A stretch of 39,887 bases of DNA from an uncultured Myxococcales bacterium. Its GTDB lineage: Bacteria; Myxococcota_A; UBA9042; CAIXZC01. The stretch's first letter is position 1. Every line of letters begins with the position of its first letter. The stretch covers positions 1 through 39,887 of the forward strand of contig CAIXZC010000007.1 in the NCBI GenBank assembly GCA_903923815.1, given 5' to 3'. A program made the position numbers and the translations under genes. This document shows, piece by piece, positions 37,244-39,887 of the stretch. Under the pieces are notes generated by a model. It did no database searches, was not told the DNA's origin, and was given only the letters and a program-made list of their open reading frames with translations.

Positions 37244-38974
37244 ATGCGTTTTTCCCGTTATCACATCCCCACCTTGAAGGAAGCCCCCCGCGACGCCGAG
37301 TTGGCTTCCCATGTCTTCCTGGTCCGCGGCGGCTACATGCGCATGATGGCCGCGGGCATCTACGACTTCCTGCCCCTGGGCCAGCGGGTCCTGCGCAAGG
37401 TGTCGGAGATCATCCGTCAGGAGCTGGACCGTGCCGGCGCCCTGGAGGTCCTGCTGCCCGCTGTGCAGCCGTCGGATCTGTGGGTCGAGTCGGGCCGCTG
37501 GGAGAAGTACGGCCCCGAGCTGCTGCGCTTCCGGGACCGTCACGACCGGGAGTTCTGCCTGGGCCCCACCCATGAAGAAGTCATCACCGATCTGGTGCGT
37601 CGGGACGTGCGCTCCTACCGGGACCTGCCCCTCAACCTGTACCAGATCCAGTTCAAGTTCCGGGATGAGATCAAGCCCCGCGGTGGCCTCATGCGTGGGC
37701 GAGAGTTCATCATGAAGGACGGCTACTCCTTCGATAAGAACGCTGACAGCGCCAAAGAGACCTACTGGGCCATGTACCACGCCTACGAGCGCATCTTCCG
37801 GCGCTGCGGGCTGCAGTTCGCGGCAGTCGAGGCCGACACCGGCAACATCGGCGGCACCATGTCCCACGAGTTCCAGGTCATGGCCGACACGGGCGAGGAC
37901 TACGTCTTCCAGTGCAGCTCCTGTGGCTTCACCGTGAACCAGGAACTGGCGCCCCTGCCCGAGGTGCCCCTGGCCCCCGCGCCCGCCGGGCTGCCCGCTT
38001 TCTCCAAGGTCTCGACCCCCGGCGCCCACACGGTTGAGCAGGTGGCCGAGTTCTTCAAGATTGCCGGCTCTGACCTCATCAAGACCCTCATCTACAACGT
38101 GGACGGGCAGGCCGTGGCGGCCCTGGTGCGTGGAGATCAGGAGGTTTCGGAGGTGAAGCTGCGCCGGGCCCTGGGCGCCTCCACCGTGGAGCTGGCCGAC
38201 GAGGCCACCATCCTCAAGGTCACCGGTGCCCCCGTGGGCTTCGCTGGTCCCGTGGGCCTGACCATCCCCATCATTGCAGACTTTGGCTTGACGGGCAGCG
38301 GCGCCATGGTCGTTGGCGCCAACGCCGACCAGCACCACCTGCGGGACACGGTCCTTGGCCGGGACTACCAGCCCAGCCGCTTCGCCGACATCCGCGAGCC
38401 CGTGGACCAGGACCCCTGCCCCCGCTGTGGCAAGGGCCTGTACCGCCTGTTCCGGGGCATCGAGGTGGGCCACGTGTTCTTCCTGGGCACCAAGTACTCC
38501 GCCCCCATGAACTGCAACTTCCTGGACGAGGACGGCAAAGAGCAGCACTGCGTCATGGGCTGCTACGGCATCGGCGTGACCCGCATCATGGCCTCCGCCA
38601 TCGAGCAACGACACGACGCCAAGGGCATCTGCTGGCCCGAGGCCATCGCCCCCTTCCAGGTCACCATCCTGCCCATGCAGATGAACGAGCCCCGCGTGGT
38701 GGAGGCAGCCGAGAAGCTGACCGCCGACCTGGAGGCTCTGGGCCTGGAGGTCCTGCTGGATGACCGGGATCTGCGCCCCGGCGTGAAGTTCGCCGATGCG
38801 GATCTGGTGGGCATTCCCTGGCGCATCATCATTGGCACCAAGCGCCTGGACGCCGGCGAGGTGGAACTGGTCCGCCGCCAGGGCGCCGAGGCCTCCGTGG
38901 TGTCCCTGGCCGAGGTCGCCGCGCTGGTGAAGGCCAACGTGCAGGCAGCCCTGGACGCCGGCCGCAGCGCCTAG
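37244..38974 (+). CDS. proS: Prolyl-tRNA synthetase (bacterial type with editing insertion)
   Basis: MRFSRYHIPTLKEAPRDAELASHVFLVRGGYMRMMAAGIYDFLPLG; RPRGGLMRGREFIMKDGYSF-type motif; YbaK-like insertion. Confidence 0.95.
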   Translation: MRFSRYHIPTLKEAPRDAELASHVFLVRGGYMRMMAAGIYDFLPLGQRVLRKVSEIIRQELDRAGALEVLLPAVQPSDLWVESGRWEKYGPELLRFRDRHDREFCLGPTHEEVITDLVRRDVRSYRDLPLNLYQIQFKFRDEIKPRGGLMRGREFIMKDGYSFDKNADSAKETYWAMYHAYERIFRRCGLQFAAVEADTGNIGGTMSHEFQVMADTGEDYVFQCSSCGFTVNQELAPLPEVPLAPAPAGLPAFSKVSTPGAHTVEQVAEFFKIAGSDLIKTLIYNVDGQAVAALVRGDQEVSEVKLRRALGASTVELADEATILKVTGAPVGFAGPVGLTIPIIADFGLTGSGAMVVGANADQHHLRDTVLGRDYQPSRFADIREPVDQDPCPRCGKGLYRLFRGIEVGHVFFLGTKYSAPMNCNFLDEDGKEQHCVMGCYGIGVTRIMASAIEQRHDAKGICWPEAIAPFQVTILPMQMNEPRVVEAAEKLTADLEALGLEVLLDDRDLRPGVKFADADLVGIPWRIIIGTKRLDAGEVELVRRQGAEASVVSLAEVAALVKANVQAALDAGRSA

Positions 38975-38990
38975 TTATAGGAGGTTCCCC

Positions 38991-39734
38991 TTGCGTCTCA
39001 GTGTGGATGGCCTTTCCCGGGTCCTGGAGTGTCTGGCTGCCGGCGCCGGTGGCCTGGGTGCCGTGGTCATCTGCGAGGGTGCCCTCTCCCGGGAGGAACT
39101 CCAGCGCCTGGAGGGCCAGGCCCAGCACGCCAAGGTGCCCACCCAGGTCCTGCCCCGGGACCGCTTCCTGGCCCACCCTGCCTGCCCCGCCGGCTGCCGC
39201 AGCACCTTTGCCCTGCTGGACTACGAAGAGACCGAAGGGCTGGACGACCTGCTGGAACTACCCGTCGCCAACCGCGGCATCCTGGCCCTGGACGGCATCA
39301 CCGATCCGGGCAACCTGGGTGCCATGATCCGCTCGGCCGTCTGGTTCGGCATCACCGATCTCATCCTGCCCAAGAACAACGCCGCGGCCCTGAACGAGGC
39401 CGTGCTGCTGCGCTCCGCCGGGGCCCTGGCCCACGCCCGCATCTACCGGGTCAACAACCTGGTTCGGGCCCTGGAACAGCTCAAAGAGGCTGGCTACTGG
39501 ATCCTGGGCACCTCCCTGGGCGCCAAGGAAGAGCTGGCCGGCGCGGACCTGTCCGGCCCCCTGGTCATGGTCATCGGCAGCGAGGGCAAGGGCATGCGCC
39601 GCCTCGTCGAGCAAAGCTGCGACCGGTTGGTCAAACTCGGCGCCCCCCAGTCCCCCATCGGGTCCCTGAACGCCTCCGCCTTCACCGCCGTGCTGCTGTA
39701 CCAAAGATGGCTGTCATGCGCCGGCAAGAAATAG
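38991..39734 (+). CDS. SpoU-family RNA 2'-O-methyltransferase (RlmB/TrmH-like)
   Basis: LDGITDPGNLGAMIRSA, VMVIGSEGKGMRRL, SPIGSLNASAFTAVLLYQ; TTG start after GGAGG. Confidence 0.88.
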   Translation: MRLSVDGLSRVLECLAAGAGGLGAVVICEGALSREELQRLEGQAQHAKVPTQVLPRDRFLAHPACPAGCRSTFALLDYEETEGLDDLLELPVANRGILALDGITDPGNLGAMIRSAVWFGITDLILPKNNAAALNEAVLLRSAGALAHARIYRVNNLVRALEQLKEAGYWILGTSLGAKEELAGADLSGPLVMVIGSEGKGMRRLVEQSCDRLVKLGAPQSPIGSLNASAFTAVLLYQRWLSCAGKK

Positions 39735-39747
39735 AACTTACTCATTT

Positions 39748-39873
39748 GGCCGTCCAAGCCGCGCACGTAGCGCAGCAGTGGAGACGACGGCGCGAGGCCG
39801 TCCAAGCCGCGCACGTAGCGCAGCAGTGGAGACGACGGCGCGAGGCCGTCCAAGCCGCGCACGTAGCGCAGCG
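39748..39873. repeat. 48-bp tandem repeat, about 2.6 copies
   Basis: GGCCGTCCAAGCCGCGCACGTAGCGCAGCAGTGGAGACGACGGCGCGA starts at 39748 and 39796; partial copy at 39844 diverges after about 29 bp. Confidence 0.92.
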
Positions 39874-39887
39874 CAGTAAGCGGATCC

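Noticed and set aside
39748-39887. CRISPR array at the right end
   Set aside because: The 48-bp unit repeats without spacers (contiguous tandem repeat) and there are no cas genes.

Overview
39.9-kb GC-rich window, probably Myxococcota / 'deltaproteobacterial'. This is inferred from a MYXO-CTERM-like tail, FHA-GGDEF, Cys-rich surface lipoproteins and a SOS-like box resembling the myxobacterial type. Gene order: ftsE-ftsX-envC-like; pilM-N-O-P-Q plus a Cys-rich lipoprotein; on the minus strand, an mrfA-mrfB (YprA/YprB-like) repair pair and a small zinc-ribbon membrane protein; an FHA-GGDEF diguanylate cyclase; ribBA (minus); a lipoprotein peptidyl-arginine/agmatine-deiminase-like protein with MYXO-CTERM-like tail (minus); a 57-aa basic protein, galU-like and prfB; hflX (minus); an outer-membrane barrel-like protein followed by two giant paralogous metzincin-like lipoproteins (1847 and 1495 aa); proS; and a SpoU-family rRNA methyltransferase. 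Most unusual: (1) PilQ carries an approx. 1300-aa charged coiled coil between two AMIN-like domains; (2) a TACTG-N10-CAGTA palindrome sits on the predicted promoter of mrfAB, suggesting SOS control; (3) a tandem pair of giant lipoprotein metzincins with different Cys-rich/DUF4397-like insertions; (4) a period-9 ATGGAC/GTCCAT inverted array with a perfect 16-bp hairpin at the left end; (5) a 48-bp tandem repeat at the right end. No tRNA, rRNA, CRISPR or transposase was recognised. All family calls come from reading motifs by eye; no database search was run.
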